Positions 23,398 to 31,826 of a DNA stretch of 64,000 nucleotides are shown piece after piece. Position 1 is the first letter of the stretch. Every line of letters begins with the position of its first letter. Origin of the DNA: Ralstonia wenshanensis (GTDB lineage: Bacteria; Pseudomonadota; Gammaproteobacteria; Burkholderiales; Burkholderiaceae); the NCBI RefSeq assembly GCF_021173085.1, contig NZ_CP076412.1, positions 1,054,001 through 1,118,000 on the forward strand, read 5' to 3'. The notes below the pieces were generated by a model. The model was not told the origin of the DNA and did no database searches. It saw only the letters and a list, made by a program, of their open reading frames with translations. A program made the position numbers and the translations under genes.

Positions 23398-24702
23398 ATG
23401 ACCTGGCTCGCGCGCACCTTCAAGCTCGAGGAACACCAGACCGACGTCCGCACGGAAGTGCTTGCCGGGCTGACGACGTTCCTCACCATGGCGTACATCA
23501 TCTTCGTCAACCCGAACATCCTGGCTGACGCAGGCATGCCGCACGACGCGGTGTTTGTTGCCACCTGCATTGCCGCGGCAATCGGCACCGTCATCATGGG
23601 GATGTACGCGAACTACCCGATCGCGATGGCGCCGGGCATGGGCCTGAACGCCTACTTTGCGTACGCGGTGGTCAAGGGCATGGGCTTTACGTGGCAGGCG
23701 GCACTGGGCGCGGTGTTCATTTCCGGCTGCCTGTTCCTGCTCGTGAGCGTGTTCCGCATCCGCGAGATGATCGTCAACGGGATTCCGCATTCGATTCGCG
23801 TGGCGATCACGGCGGGTATCGGGCTGTTCCTGGGCATCGTGTCGCTGCGGGGCGCGGGGCTGATCGTCGGGAATCCGGCAACGCTCGTGACGCTGGGCGA
23901 TGTGCACCAGCCTTCCGTCATCCTGGCGGTGATCGGCTTCTTCGTGATCGTGGCGCTGGACCACCTGCGCGTGAAGGGCGCCATCCTGATCGGCATTCTG
24001 GCCGTGACGGCAGCGAGCTTCTTCTTTGCCGGCAATACCTTCCACGGCGTGGTGTCGATGCCGCCGTCGCTCGCGCCCACGCTGATGCAGCTCGACATCA
24101 TGGGTGCGCTATCGGTCGGCATCCTGAACGTGGTGCTGGTGTTCTTCCTGGTGGAGCTGTTTGACGCGACGGGCACGCTGATGGGGGTGGCCAACCGCGC
24201 GGGCCTGCTCAAGCAGGGCAAGATGGACCGCCTGAATAAGGCGCTGCTGGCCGACAGCACGGCCATCATGGCGGGCTCCCTGCTGGGCACGTCGTCGACC
24301 ACCGCCTATATAGAAAGCGCTTCGGGTGTGCAGGCCGGTGGCCGGACAGGGCTGACCGCGCTGACGGTGGCGGTGCTGTTCCTGCTATGCCTGTTCTTCT
24401 CGCCGCTGGCTGGCGTGGTGCCGGCTTACGCGACGGCGCCCGCGCTGCTGTATGTGTCGTGCCTGATGTTGCGCGAACTGGTGGATCTGAACTGGGAAGA
24501 CACCACCGAAGCCGTGCCGGCCGTGCTGACAGCGCTGATGATGCCGTTCACGTATTCCATCGCCAACGGCGTCGCGTTCGGCTTCATCACGTACTCGGGG
24601 CTGAAGCTGTTCACGGGCCGCATGCGCGAAGTGCCGATCATCGTGTGGATCATCTCGGCGGTGTTCCTGTTCCGCTTCTTCTATCTGTCGGGCGGGCATT
24701 GA
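23398..24702 (+). CDS. NCS2-family purine permease (AzgA/GhxP type)
   Basis: A 434-residue inner-membrane transporter with 12-14 helices, predicted to import guanine, hypoxanthine or adenine with protons. The start has GAGGAG nine bases upstream. Family motifs visible are E-V-L-A-G-L-T-T-F-L-T-M-A-Y near residue 20, P-I-A-M-A-P-G-M-G-L-N-A-Y-F near 75, V-E-L-F-D-A-T-G-T-L near 255, and G-T-S-S-T-T-A-Y-I-E-S-A-S-G near 300. These belong to the AzgA branch rather than the uracil/xanthine branch. It is a single gene ended by a strong terminator. Which purine it prefers cannot be told. Confidence 0.9.
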   Translation: MTWLARTFKLEEHQTDVRTEVLAGLTTFLTMAYIIFVNPNILADAGMPHDAVFVATCIAAAIGTVIMGMYANYPIAMAPGMGLNAYFAYAVVKGMGFTWQAALGAVFISGCLFLLVSVFRIREMIVNGIPHSIRVAITAGIGLFLGIVSLRGAGLIVGNPATLVTLGDVHQPSVILAVIGFFVIVALDHLRVKGAILIGILAVTAASFFFAGNTFHGVVSMPPSLAPTLMQLDIMGALSVGILNVVLVFFLVELFDATGTLMGVANRAGLLKQGKMDRLNKALLADSTAIMAGSLLGTSSTTAYIESASGVQAGGRTGLTALTVAVLFLLCLFFSPLAGVVPAYATAPALLYVSCLMLRELVDLNWEDTTEAVPAVLTALMMPFTYSIANGVAFGFITYSGLKLFTGRMREVPIIVWIISAVFLFRFFYLSGGH

Positions 24703-24731
24703 GCGCCAGGGTCTTCAAGCAACACACAATG

Positions 24732-24760
24732 AACGCGGACTCTGGGGTCCGCGTTTTTTT
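24732..24760 (+). terminator. Terminator of the purine permease gene
   Basis: AACGCGGAC (24732-24740) pairs with GTCCGCGTT (24747-24755), followed by a run of seven T residues ending at 24760. Confidence 0.9.
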
Positions 24761-24778
24761 GGGGCATTTGAGTCAAAG

Positions 24779-24872
24779 CGTACCCGTTTCTGCGTGCAAT
24801 TTCGGGGCCGAGCGTACCCGTTTCTGCGTGCCGCCGTCGACAATTTGGCGGCGAAGCGTACCCAATTCTGCG
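24779..24872 (-). repeat. Three satellite iterons in tandem
   Basis: Copies at 24779-24794 (perfect), 24813-24828 (perfect) and 24857-24872 (AATT variant), all in the same orientation at 34 and 44 bp spacing, directly after the permease terminator. Confidence 0.88.
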
Positions 24873-24956
24873 GACGAGGTAAGCGACAACTGTCGCGCAA
24901 ATCGCGCCGACAATTGATTTCGACAATGCGTGAATACGGCATCTGCGCAGGCGGTG

Positions 24957-24972
24957 CGTACCCGTTTCTGCG
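24957..24972 (-). repeat. Rightmost satellite iteron (perfect)
   Basis: A perfect core 18 bases beyond the stop of the recombinase-like gene. I find no further copy between here and the end of the window. Confidence 0.85.
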
Positions 24973-24989
24973 CGATGTGTGGAGGACTG

Positions 24990-26252
24990 TCAGGCGGACG
25001 GCAGGGCCAGTTTGCGCGCAGCGTCAGCAATGCTGGCGGCCAGATCGGCTTCGCGCGCACGCACGGAAGCACTCGGCAGGGCGGTAAGACCGAGCGCATG
25101 GGCGATGTCGGCGGCGGCTTCGCCAGCGGCAAGCCGCTCGCGCAAGTGAGCCCCGCGCACGCCGCGCAACGAGGCATTCGCCAGGCGTACTGCCGCGTCG
25201 GCGTGGCCCATGCCACGAGCATACTCAGCCGCTTCACCGAGCATGGCCTTGACGATGAGCAGCAGTTGCGAACGCGAGGCGATGCCCTTGCGCTCGCCGA
25301 AGTCGCGGCGCAGGGCGGGGGAGTCGATGATGGTGCCGTCTGCGCGTCGTGGCGATCGCTTGCGCACCGACAGCAGCAGCGGCGTAGCTTCATTCGGCAA
25401 CGGCAGCGGCGACAGGCCAAAGGCTGTGCGGTACTCGCGCAGCGCAGACATCAACGCATCGCATGGCAGCCAGCGCTGCGAGCGGCCTGTGCCGATCGCC
25501 AGCAGCCAGACCGACGCGGGCAACAGTGCGTCGGATGTCGCGTGGCCGGTCGGCACGGCGTGCAGCGCCACGTCGCCCATGCGGGCGGACACCAGCTCCG
25601 ATACACGTATCCCCGCCTGTGCGAGCAGCACGGCGAGGAAGTGATCGCGCGCCTGGCGCAAGCGCGCTTCACGGCCCAAGGCGACACGCGCACGCACGGC
25701 ATCGATCATCAATGCCATGTCGGATGCGCTCAGTGCCGAGTCCGATTCGGATGCCCCGACGGATTTGGGTGCAGGCGCGCTTGGCGCCGGCACGGTAATG
25801 ACGATCGCATCGTCATCGAGAAATGGATTCGCGCGCAGATAACCCGTGCGCTGCAGCCAGCCGCAGAGATTCGCCGCGATGACGCTGCTCTGCCGAGTGG
25901 AACGTGCCGAGAGCGGGCCGCGCAGCGGCGTCCAGTTGGCATCGTCGCGTTCGATGCCGCGCGCACTGATCGCCCATGCAGGCGGTTCTTGCAAAAAGCG
26001 CAAATAGGCCGACGCGTCGTCGCGCTGCCAGCTTGCGATCGGCTTACCGAATGTGCGCGCGTACCAGCACACGCGCTCCGCTTCCACGCGGTACTGCGAG
26101 AGCGTGGAAGCACTCACCGCACGGGCGCCAGAAGCGCGCGCAGCGAGCCACGCCTGCACGCGTTCGCGCTCTTGTGCGAAAGCCTGCAGGTCGGCCTGGG
26201 AAGCGGCGTTATCGGGAAGGGGCACGGCATCAGCCGGGCGCGGTTCGAGCAT
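24990..26252 (-). CDS. Tyrosine-recombinase-like protein with degenerate active site
   Basis: A 420-residue protein from ATG 26252 (M-L-E-P-R-P-A-D-A-V); an in-frame start at 26474 would add 74 residues that look non-coding. An N-terminal SAM-like core-binding domain (S-T-L-S-Q-Y-R-V-E-A-E-R, about residues 45-130) is followed by a catalytic-type domain with L-A-Q-A-G-I-R-V-S-E-L-V, which keeps the first catalytic arginine. Near the end N-A-S-L-R-G-V-R-G-A-H-L replaces the usual H-x-L-R-H, A-L-G-L replaces L-G-H, and no tyrosine follows. It therefore probably binds DNA but cannot cut it by the normal chemistry. Its stop lies next to four satellite iterons. No ribosome-binding site is evident. 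Confidence 0.75.
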   Translation of the reverse strand: MLEPRPADAVPLPDNAASQADLQAFAQERERVQAWLAARASGARAVSASTLSQYRVEAERVCWYARTFGKPIASWQRDDASAYLRFLQEPPAWAISARGIERDDANWTPLRGPLSARSTRQSSVIAANLCGWLQRTGYLRANPFLDDDAIVITVPAPSAPAPKSVGASESDSALSASDMALMIDAVRARVALGREARLRQARDHFLAVLLAQAGIRVSELVSARMGDVALHAVPTGHATSDALLPASVWLLAIGTGRSQRWLPCDALMSALREYRTAFGLSPLPLPNEATPLLLSVRKRSPRRADGTIIDSPALRRDFGERKGIASRSQLLLIVKAMLGEAAEYARGMGHADAAVRLANASLRGVRGAHLRERLAAGEAAADIAHALGLTALPSASVRAREADLAASIADAARKLALPSA

Positions 26253-26550
26253 GCGAAGCGTGTGTGAGGCACGAAGACAAAACAGATCGCGCAAGTATAG
26301 CGATCCGCATTCACGCCCAGGCCGCGAGACCTGATTGGAGTGGTCATTCAACTGCGATGGGCACGCGCCGTGCTCAATGCGGGAACGTCGCTTCGTATGT
26401 CGGACGCATCCGACAAAACGATCGGAACCGGTTCGATAGGCGCGCGGAATGTGCGCGTTTATCTTCGGCTCCACAAGTTGACAACAACGGACATGGGCGT
26501 GCGATGGTTGCGGCCCGATTCATGAAAGGACTCTCCCTCCGAGGTGCAAG
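26253..26550. promoter_or_regulatory. Intergenic region between recombinase-like gene and lipoprotein gene
   Basis: 298 bp between divergent genes, probably carrying both promoters. No specific element is recognised. Confidence 0.35.
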
Positions 26551-27333
26551 ATGAAGATACAGATCAGGAAGATCGTCGCCGTGCTGGCGCTGGGTTCGTT
26601 GGGCGTGCTTGCCGGATGCGGCGGCGGTGACGACGACATCGGGCAGATCATCGGCACCAGTTCGCCGCAATACCGCACGGTGCACGCCAACCCGTTCATC
26701 GGCAACGTTGACTTTGGGGTGAACGGCACCACGAAGATCACCAATGTCGGCTTCAAGAACGTCAGCAACTATTTCGGCATCGACGCGACGGCCAGCACGG
26801 CCACGGTGTCGAACACGGGCAGCAGCACGCCGCTGGCCTCGACCGGTTTCACGCCCGCAAACGGCCACCGCTATACGGCGCTGGCCATCGTGGCCGCCAA
26901 CGGTTCGGCGACGAGCCTGGCACTGATCGATGATCCGTACAACAAGTCGATCCTGTCGGACAAGGCGCGCGTGCGCACCTTCAACGCTTCGTACAACGCC
27001 CCCAATGTGGACGTGTACGTGACCGCGCCGAACGTGGATCTTTCCGCCATTGCGCCGACCATGAGCGGTGCTGCGTATGGCGGCGCTGCGCCGGCCAGCA
27101 CGCAGGATTCGATCTACGTCGATGGCGGCACGTACCAGGTGCGCGTGGCGACGGCGGGAACGAAAAACATCATCTTCACCTCGCAACCGTTCAGCCTGGC
27201 CAACAACGCCGACTGGCTGATCACCACGCTGCCGGCAGGGGGTGTTGGCGCAGTGACACCGAACGCGATTCGTGTGCTGGTGGCACAGGCTAACGGCGCT
27301 TCGCAGACGGCCTCTGAATTGCCCTCGCAGTAA
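26551..27333 (+). CDS. DUF4397-domain lipoprotein
   Basis: A 260-residue exported lipoprotein. The signal peptide ends in the lipobox L-A-G-C with the lipidated cysteine at residue 23, followed by a flexible G-G-G-D-D-D. The mature part has the DUF4397 pattern: R-T-V-H-A-N-P, V-D-F-G-V-N-G, then a second repeat R-V-R-T-F-N-A-S-Y-N-A-P-N-V-D-V-Y-V-T and a Y-Q-V-R-V-A-T-A-G-T-K strand. These domains are beta-sandwiches of unknown function on the cell surface or in the periplasm. GAGGTGCAAG precedes the ATG. It is monocistronic with its own terminator. Confidence 0.85.
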   Translation: MKIQIRKIVAVLALGSLGVLAGCGGGDDDIGQIIGTSSPQYRTVHANPFIGNVDFGVNGTTKITNVGFKNVSNYFGIDATASTATVSNTGSSTPLASTGFTPANGHRYTALAIVAANGSATSLALIDDPYNKSILSDKARVRTFNASYNAPNVDVYVTAPNVDLSAIAPTMSGAAYGGAAPASTQDSIYVDGGTYQVRVATAGTKNIIFTSQPFSLANNADWLITTLPAGGVGAVTPNAIRVLVAQANGASQTASELPSQ

Positions 27334-27354
27334 CGTCGTTCCACGCCCTATGAT

Positions 27355-27380
27355 GCGGTGCTGCGGCACCGCTTTTTTTT
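27355..27380 (+). terminator. Terminator of the DUF4397 gene
   Basis: GCGGTGC (27355-27361) and GCACCGC (27366-27372) form a hairpin followed by eight T residues. Confidence 0.9.
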
Positions 27381-27423
27381 GGGCGGCGCCTGCCGGGAAT
27401 GAAAACTGCTAACGAAGGGCGCA

Positions 27424-29841
27424 ATGAGTGAATCCGTAACGGGCTGGTCGGCACCCGTGCGCGCAGCGCGCGAGACGCGTGCTGCACTGGCCGCCAGGAA
27501 GCAGGTTGATGTGTTCTGGGTAGACGATCCGTTGACGGGTACGCGTCTGCACGTGAGCGCCGGGGCGCAGACGTGGGGCGTGCAGCCCGATTCGTTGTGC
27601 GGTATCCGCGACCGCTGGCTCGTCCATGTGCATCCGGATGACCATATGGCCCTGCGTGCCGCCTGGGAGGGCTTGGCGCGGGGCCAGGAGTTCGTCCTCG
27701 AATACCGCTGGCTCGGTCCCGACGACGGGCAAACGCGCGAATACCGCGTTCGGGAACGCGGCTACCTCATGCCAAGCCTCGACGGTGCATCCGCCCATGC
27801 CGTCGGCGTGGTCGAAGACGTGACGCAGGGCCAGCAGACCCTGGCGGTGCTCGCCGAGTCGGAATTCCAGCTGCAATGGCTGACCGAAAGCGTGCCGTTT
27901 CCGCTTGTGCAGATCGACCCCGAGCACCGCGTGCGCTTTGCAAACCGCGCCTATGCAGAGCGCTTTGGCGCTCGGCACGAAGACGTGCTGGGGCGCCATC
28001 TGCGCGAACTGATGGGCGAGGCTGCGTATGCGCGCGTCCTGCCATACCTGAGCGATGCATTCGCTGGGCAGCGCGTCGAATTTGAAATGGAGCTGTCGTA
28101 CCCGGCCGATGTTGGCCGCCGCTTCGTGCATGCCGCGTATTCGCCGCAGCGTGGTCCGGACGGCAGCGTGCAGGCGCTCGTTTGCGTGGTGGAAGACATC
28201 ACCGAGCGCAAGGAGGCCGAGCACGAGCGCTTTCGCCATCAGCGCGAGTTCGTCACGCTGGTCGAGAACGCGCCCGACGTGATTGCGCGGCTCGATCGCG
28301 AACTGCGCTGCGTGTATGTCAACCGCGCCGTCACCGAAGCCTTTGGTGTGACGCCTGCCGGGCTGATCGGAAAGACGTTGGCTGCATCGCCCCTTTCCGC
28401 CGAGGTCACGTGCCCGCTGGAGGACGCCGCGCGCCGCGCCTTCGCCTTGGGCGCTGAACAGACGCTTGCATTGCATCTGGACGTGCGGGACGGACGCCCG
28501 CGCATTGCGCACTACAACGCGCGTGTCATTCCGGAAGCCGACCGGAATGGTGCGATGGAATCGGCGCTGCTCATCATTTACGACGTGACCGAACGTACCG
28601 AGGCCGAGCGCGAGCGCGATGCCTTGTTGTTGCGTGAACAAGCCGCGCGTGCACAAGCGGAGGCCGCAGCGCTGGCGCGCGATCAGTTCCTGGCGGTGGT
28701 GTCGCACGAACTGCGCTCGCCGCTCAATGGCATCCAGAACTGGGCGTATGTGCTGGAGAGCCAGATCGCAGGTGGTGCGCCGCTCATGCAGCGTGCGCTC
28801 GCCGGTATCAAGACTGGCGTCGAGCAGCAGGTGCGCTTGATCGAAGACCTGCTGGACGCCACGCGCGTGATGAGCGGCAAGCTGCGCCTGACACGCGAGC
28901 CATTCGTGCTGCGCGCGGCGCTGGAGAGCGCGCTCAACAGCGTGCACGCGCTGGCAGCCGAACGCCATATCACCCTGCACACCACCATCGAACTGAACGA
29001 TCACGAGATTGACGGCGATGCCGATCGGGTCGAGCAGATTGTGTGGAACCTGCTGACCAACGCCATCAAGTTCACGCAGGAAGGTGGCGAGGTCTGGCTG
29101 TCAGCCGATCTGCTGGGCGAGGTGGCGCGCATTGTCGTGCGCGATAACGGCCGCGGGATTGCGCCGGCGTTCCTGCCGTACCTGTTTGATCCATTTCGCC
29201 AGGCTGACGGCGCGCACACGCGGCGCACGGGCGGCCTCGGACTGGGGCTGGCCTTGGTCAAGCGCCTGACCGAACTGCATGGCGGGCGCGTTTATGCGCG
29301 CAGTGAGGGTGAACAGCAAGGCACCACCTTCACCGTATATCTGCCGCTGCATGCTGGCGCCGATCTGATCACGCCGCTGGCTGAAGACCCCGATCGCACC
29401 GGGCCATTGCCCTCACTGGCGGGCCTGCGCGTGCTGCTGGTCGACGATCAGCACGATGCCCGCGACGCGCTGGCCACACTGCTCACGCAAGTCGGTGCGG
29501 AAGTCGGCAGCGTGGGCTCCGGCCACGAAACGATGGCGCTGCTCGACGCCTGGAGCGCGCGGGGCGAAGCAGGTCGCCCGCAGGCGGTGGTGTGCGACAT
29601 CGCGTTGCCCGATGAAGACGGCTACGCGATCCTGCAGAGAATTCGAGCGTGGGAACACGAGCATCTGCCGGCAGGCACTGCGCCGATGGCCGCCATTGCG
29701 CTGACTGCATTTGCACAGCCGCACGATCGTGCGCAGGCGTTGGCCACGGGTTTTCAGGAACACCTGATCAAGCCCGTGTCGCCGTACGATTTGGTGCGCA
29801 CGTTGCGCATGCTTGCCATGCCTGCTTCCACGCCTTCATAG
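27424..29841 (+). CDS. Hybrid sensor histidine kinase / response regulator with PAS domains
   Basis: An 805-residue cytoplasmic signalling protein without transmembrane helices. Three PAS domains occupy about residues 30-140, 145-265 and 270-400, two of them closed by D-I-T-E-R-K-E-A-E or D-V-T-E-R-T-E-A-E. A HisKA domain carries the phosphorylated histidine in V-S-H-E-L-R-S-P-L-N (near residue 425). An ATPase domain has N-L-L-T-N-A-I-K-F and G-L-G-L-G-L-A-L-V-K. A C-terminal receiver has the acceptor aspartate in V-V-C-D-I-A-L-P-D-E-D and the lysine in L-I-K-P-V. No output domain is attached, so the phosphate would have to pass to another protein. The gene is separated by 8 bp from the sigma-54-type promoter of the next gene. 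Confidence 0.9.
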   Translation: MSESVTGWSAPVRAARETRAALAARKQVDVFWVDDPLTGTRLHVSAGAQTWGVQPDSLCGIRDRWLVHVHPDDHMALRAAWEGLARGQEFVLEYRWLGPDDGQTREYRVRERGYLMPSLDGASAHAVGVVEDVTQGQQTLAVLAESEFQLQWLTESVPFPLVQIDPEHRVRFANRAYAERFGARHEDVLGRHLRELMGEAAYARVLPYLSDAFAGQRVEFEMELSYPADVGRRFVHAAYSPQRGPDGSVQALVCVVEDITERKEAEHERFRHQREFVTLVENAPDVIARLDRELRCVYVNRAVTEAFGVTPAGLIGKTLAASPLSAEVTCPLEDAARRAFALGAEQTLALHLDVRDGRPRIAHYNARVIPEADRNGAMESALLIIYDVTERTEAERERDALLLREQAARAQAEAAALARDQFLAVVSHELRSPLNGIQNWAYVLESQIAGGAPLMQRALAGIKTGVEQQVRLIEDLLDATRVMSGKLRLTREPFVLRAALESALNSVHALAAERHITLHTTIELNDHEIDGDADRVEQIVWNLLTNAIKFTQEGGEVWLSADLLGEVARIVVRDNGRGIAPAFLPYLFDPFRQADGAHTRRTGGLGLGLALVKRLTELHGGRVYARSEGEQQGTTFTVYLPLHAGADLITPLAEDPDRTGPLPSLAGLRVLLVDDQHDARDALATLLTQVGAEVGSVGSGHETMALLDAWSARGEAGRPQAVVCDIALPDEDGYAILQRIRAWEHEHLPAGTAPMAAIALTAFAQPHDRAQALATGFQEHLIKPVSPYDLVRTLRMLAMPASTPS

Positions 29842-29849
29842 GCGCACCA

Positions 29850-29865
29850 AGGCACAACTTTTGCG
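29850..29865 (+). promoter_or_regulatory. Sigma-54 (-24/-12) promoter candidate for the AI-2E-family gene
   Basis: AGGCAC-AACTT-TTGC-G: GG and GC are separated by ten bases and nine of eleven conserved positions match TGGCAC-N5-TTGCW. The start codon of the next gene is 29 bases downstream. Confidence 0.7.
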
Positions 29866-29893
29866 CAGAGAACGGTGAACCACTTTCTCTGCC

Positions 29894-31162
29894 ATGCCAG
29901 CTGAACTCACACCGCCTCCCCCGCAGCCGGAACCCTTGCACGGCAGCCTTCTCGACGGGCTGCGGCAGCCGGCTTGGCGCGTGGCAATGGTGCTGGTGGC
30001 CATTGGTGGCACCCTGGTATTTCTGCAATGGGCACGGGCGTTTCTGGTGCCGTTCACCCTTGGCGTGGTGCTCGCGTTTGCGCTGAACCCAGTGGTCGTG
30101 TGGTTGCGGCGTTGCTATGTGCCGCGCCCCATTGCAGCGGCCATCGTGGTGCTCGGTCTGTGGATTGCCGGTGCAGTGCTGGTTTTCGGAATGCAAGACG
30201 GCGTCTCTGCCATGGCGGCCCGGCTGCCGTTGGCCGCGGAGCGCATGGCAGAAGCCGTCGATGGTATGCGCGGGCACATGGGCGGCGCATTCGACAAGAT
30301 GCGCGAGGTGACCGTCGCGCTCGAGCACGCCGCCGAAGGCGTGCAGGGCAAGCCTGCACCGGTGCCTGCCAAGCGCTCGCCTGCAGCTGCTGCACCTGCT
30401 GATCAGGCGGCCGCACAGCCCGTCCTGCCTTTGCGCGAGTTCCTGTGGACGGGCTCAGCCAACCTCTTCGCGCTGGCGGGCCAACTCGTCGTGGTCTCGT
30501 TTCTCGTCTACTTCCTGCTTGCGTCTGGCCAGGCGCTCAAGCGCAAATGGGTGCGCGCGGTGGGCAACACGCTGAGCGAGAAAAAGCGCGCGGTGCGCAT
30601 GATGGCGGTCATCGGCACGCAGATCCAGTATTCGCTACTGGTGCTGTTCGCGACCAACATCGTGCTGGGGGTACTGACCACCGTGGCCTTTGTGCTGCTC
30701 GGTATGGAAGACGCGGCGGTCTGGGGGCTCGCGACCGCCGTGCTCCATTTCGTGCCGTATCTCGGTTCGGTGGTGATTGCCGTGGCCAGCGGCATTGGCG
30801 CATACCTGCAGATGGGCGCGTGGTCAGATGCGCTTGTCGTGGCAGGCGTCACGCTGCTGCTGGCCACGCTGGTCGGCACGCTGCTCGTGACGTGGCTGCA
30901 GAGCCGGGCGTCCAAGCTCGATCCGTGCGTGGTCTACATCGGCCTGCTGCTGTGGGGCTGGCTGTGGGGCCTATGGGGGTTGCTGCTGGGGACGTCGATC
31001 ACGGCGATGATCAAGGTGGTATGTGATCACGTCGATCGGCTGCGTCCGCTCGGTACGCTGCTCGGCACCACCGATGCGCCCGCCGGCGTGTCGCAGCGGT
31101 TGCTGGACCGACTGCGCGGCCGCCCGACACGTCGCTCGGAGCGCGTGCGGCTTCTCCGCTGA
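29894..31162 (+). CDS. AI-2E-family (PerM/TqsA-type) membrane transporter
   Basis: A 422-residue inner-membrane protein with about eight helices in the AI-2E/UPF0118 arrangement. There are two helices at the N-terminus (V-A-M-V-L-V-A-I-G-G-T-L-V and P-F-T-L-G-V-V-L-A-F-A-L-N-P near residue 55), a charged periplasmic or cytoplasmic segment rich in A and P around residues 150-175, and the conserved C-terminal block A-V-L-H-F-V-P-Y-L-G-S and G-L-L-L-W-G-W-L-W-G-L-W-G-L-L-L-G. Known family members export signals or ions; the substrate here is not predictable. The sigma-54-type promoter in front links it to the rpoN2 block. Confidence 0.85.
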   Translation: MPAELTPPPPQPEPLHGSLLDGLRQPAWRVAMVLVAIGGTLVFLQWARAFLVPFTLGVVLAFALNPVVVWLRRCYVPRPIAAAIVVLGLWIAGAVLVFGMQDGVSAMAARLPLAAERMAEAVDGMRGHMGGAFDKMREVTVALEHAAEGVQGKPAPVPAKRSPAAAAPADQAAAQPVLPLREFLWTGSANLFALAGQLVVVSFLVYFLLASGQALKRKWVRAVGNTLSEKKRAVRMMAVIGTQIQYSLLVLFATNIVLGVLTTVAFVLLGMEDAAVWGLATAVLHFVPYLGSVVIAVASGIGAYLQMGAWSDALVVAGVTLLLATLVGTLLVTWLQSRASKLDPCVVYIGLLLWGWLWGLWGLLLGTSITAMIKVVCDHVDRLRPLGTLLGTTDAPAGVSQRLLDRLRGRPTRRSERVRLLR

Positions 31163-31332
31163 TTGCACAAGCGTCACCTTGCGCAGCAAGCGTTACAAGC
31201 GTGCATGTAACGCTTACGCAACGAACACGCCGCGACGCCAGCGCATGCGTCGGCAGGTTGTATCGTTGACGTCGCGTTGTTGTGCAGTAGTGGTGCGGGT
31301 CTTGTCGATTGAACGTGGTACGCGTGCGCTGT

Positions 31333-31348
31333 GGGCACGTCGGTTGCG
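31333..31348 (+). promoter_or_regulatory. Sigma-54 (-24/-12) promoter candidate
   Basis: GGGCAC-GTCGG-TTGC-G, nine of eleven consensus positions and the correct 10-bp GG-GC spacing. The predicted start of transcription is about 28 bases before the ATG at 31388. Confidence 0.75.
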
Positions 31349-31387
31349 GTGCGCAAGGCAATCAGATCACGTCCGCAGGAGCGCGCC

Positions 31388-31819
31388 ATGAACCGACTAC
31401 GCCCCACCTTACGTGGCCCGCATCAGCGCAGCGAACGGCCGGCAGGTACGACACCGCCGCGTGCGCCAGGGGCGGGCCGAAACGCTGAAAGCATCGACAA
31501 GATGCTCGGCAAGCCCGAGCAAGGCAAGTCGGAGTCGGGCTCGGAAGATCGGTTGCCGCACGAGCGCGACCAGCAACTTGAAGAGCAACGTTCCGCCCCG
31601 CGCAGCGATGTCGAGCAGGCCGCGCGCGACATCGAAAGCGGCCAGCTCGACACCGATCTGCACAACACCCCGGGCGTAGAACGCGTCGTGCGAGAACGCC
31701 ATGCGGCCAACCGCAACGACAGCGATCGCCAAGTCGCCAACCGCAGCGCAGACGACCTTGCTGACAAGCGGGGCCAGGCAGGTGGCCCTTCGCGCAGCCG
31801 CGACGAGCACAAAGGTTGA
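31388..31819 (+). CDS. Small hydrophilic, probably disordered protein
   Basis: A 143-residue protein of unknown family. AGGAG stands six bases before the ATG (M-N-R-L-R-P-T-L-R-G-P). Composition is extremely polar: many R, E, D, Q, S and N, with almost no aromatic residues, no cysteine and no hydrophobic segment, so it is cytoplasmic and likely unstructured. A middle part, R-D-I-E-S-G-Q-L-D-T-D-L-H-N-T-P-G-V, could form a short helix. It is first in a sigma-54-type transcription unit that continues into a glycosyltransferase and a PAP2 phosphatase. Such hydrophilic proteins often protect against desiccation or osmotic stress, but that is only a guess here. Confidence 0.75.
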   Translation: MNRLRPTLRGPHQRSERPAGTTPPRAPGAGRNAESIDKMLGKPEQGKSESGSEDRLPHERDQQLEEQRSAPRSDVEQAARDIESGQLDTDLHNTPGVERVVRERHAANRNDSDRQVANRSADDLADKRGQAGGPSRSRDEHKG

Positions 31820-31826
31820 TCGGCCC

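Noticed and set aside
27409-29004. Very long antisense frame opposite the hybrid kinase
   Set aside because: Shadow of a GC-rich gene; the kinase on the other strand has full domain support.
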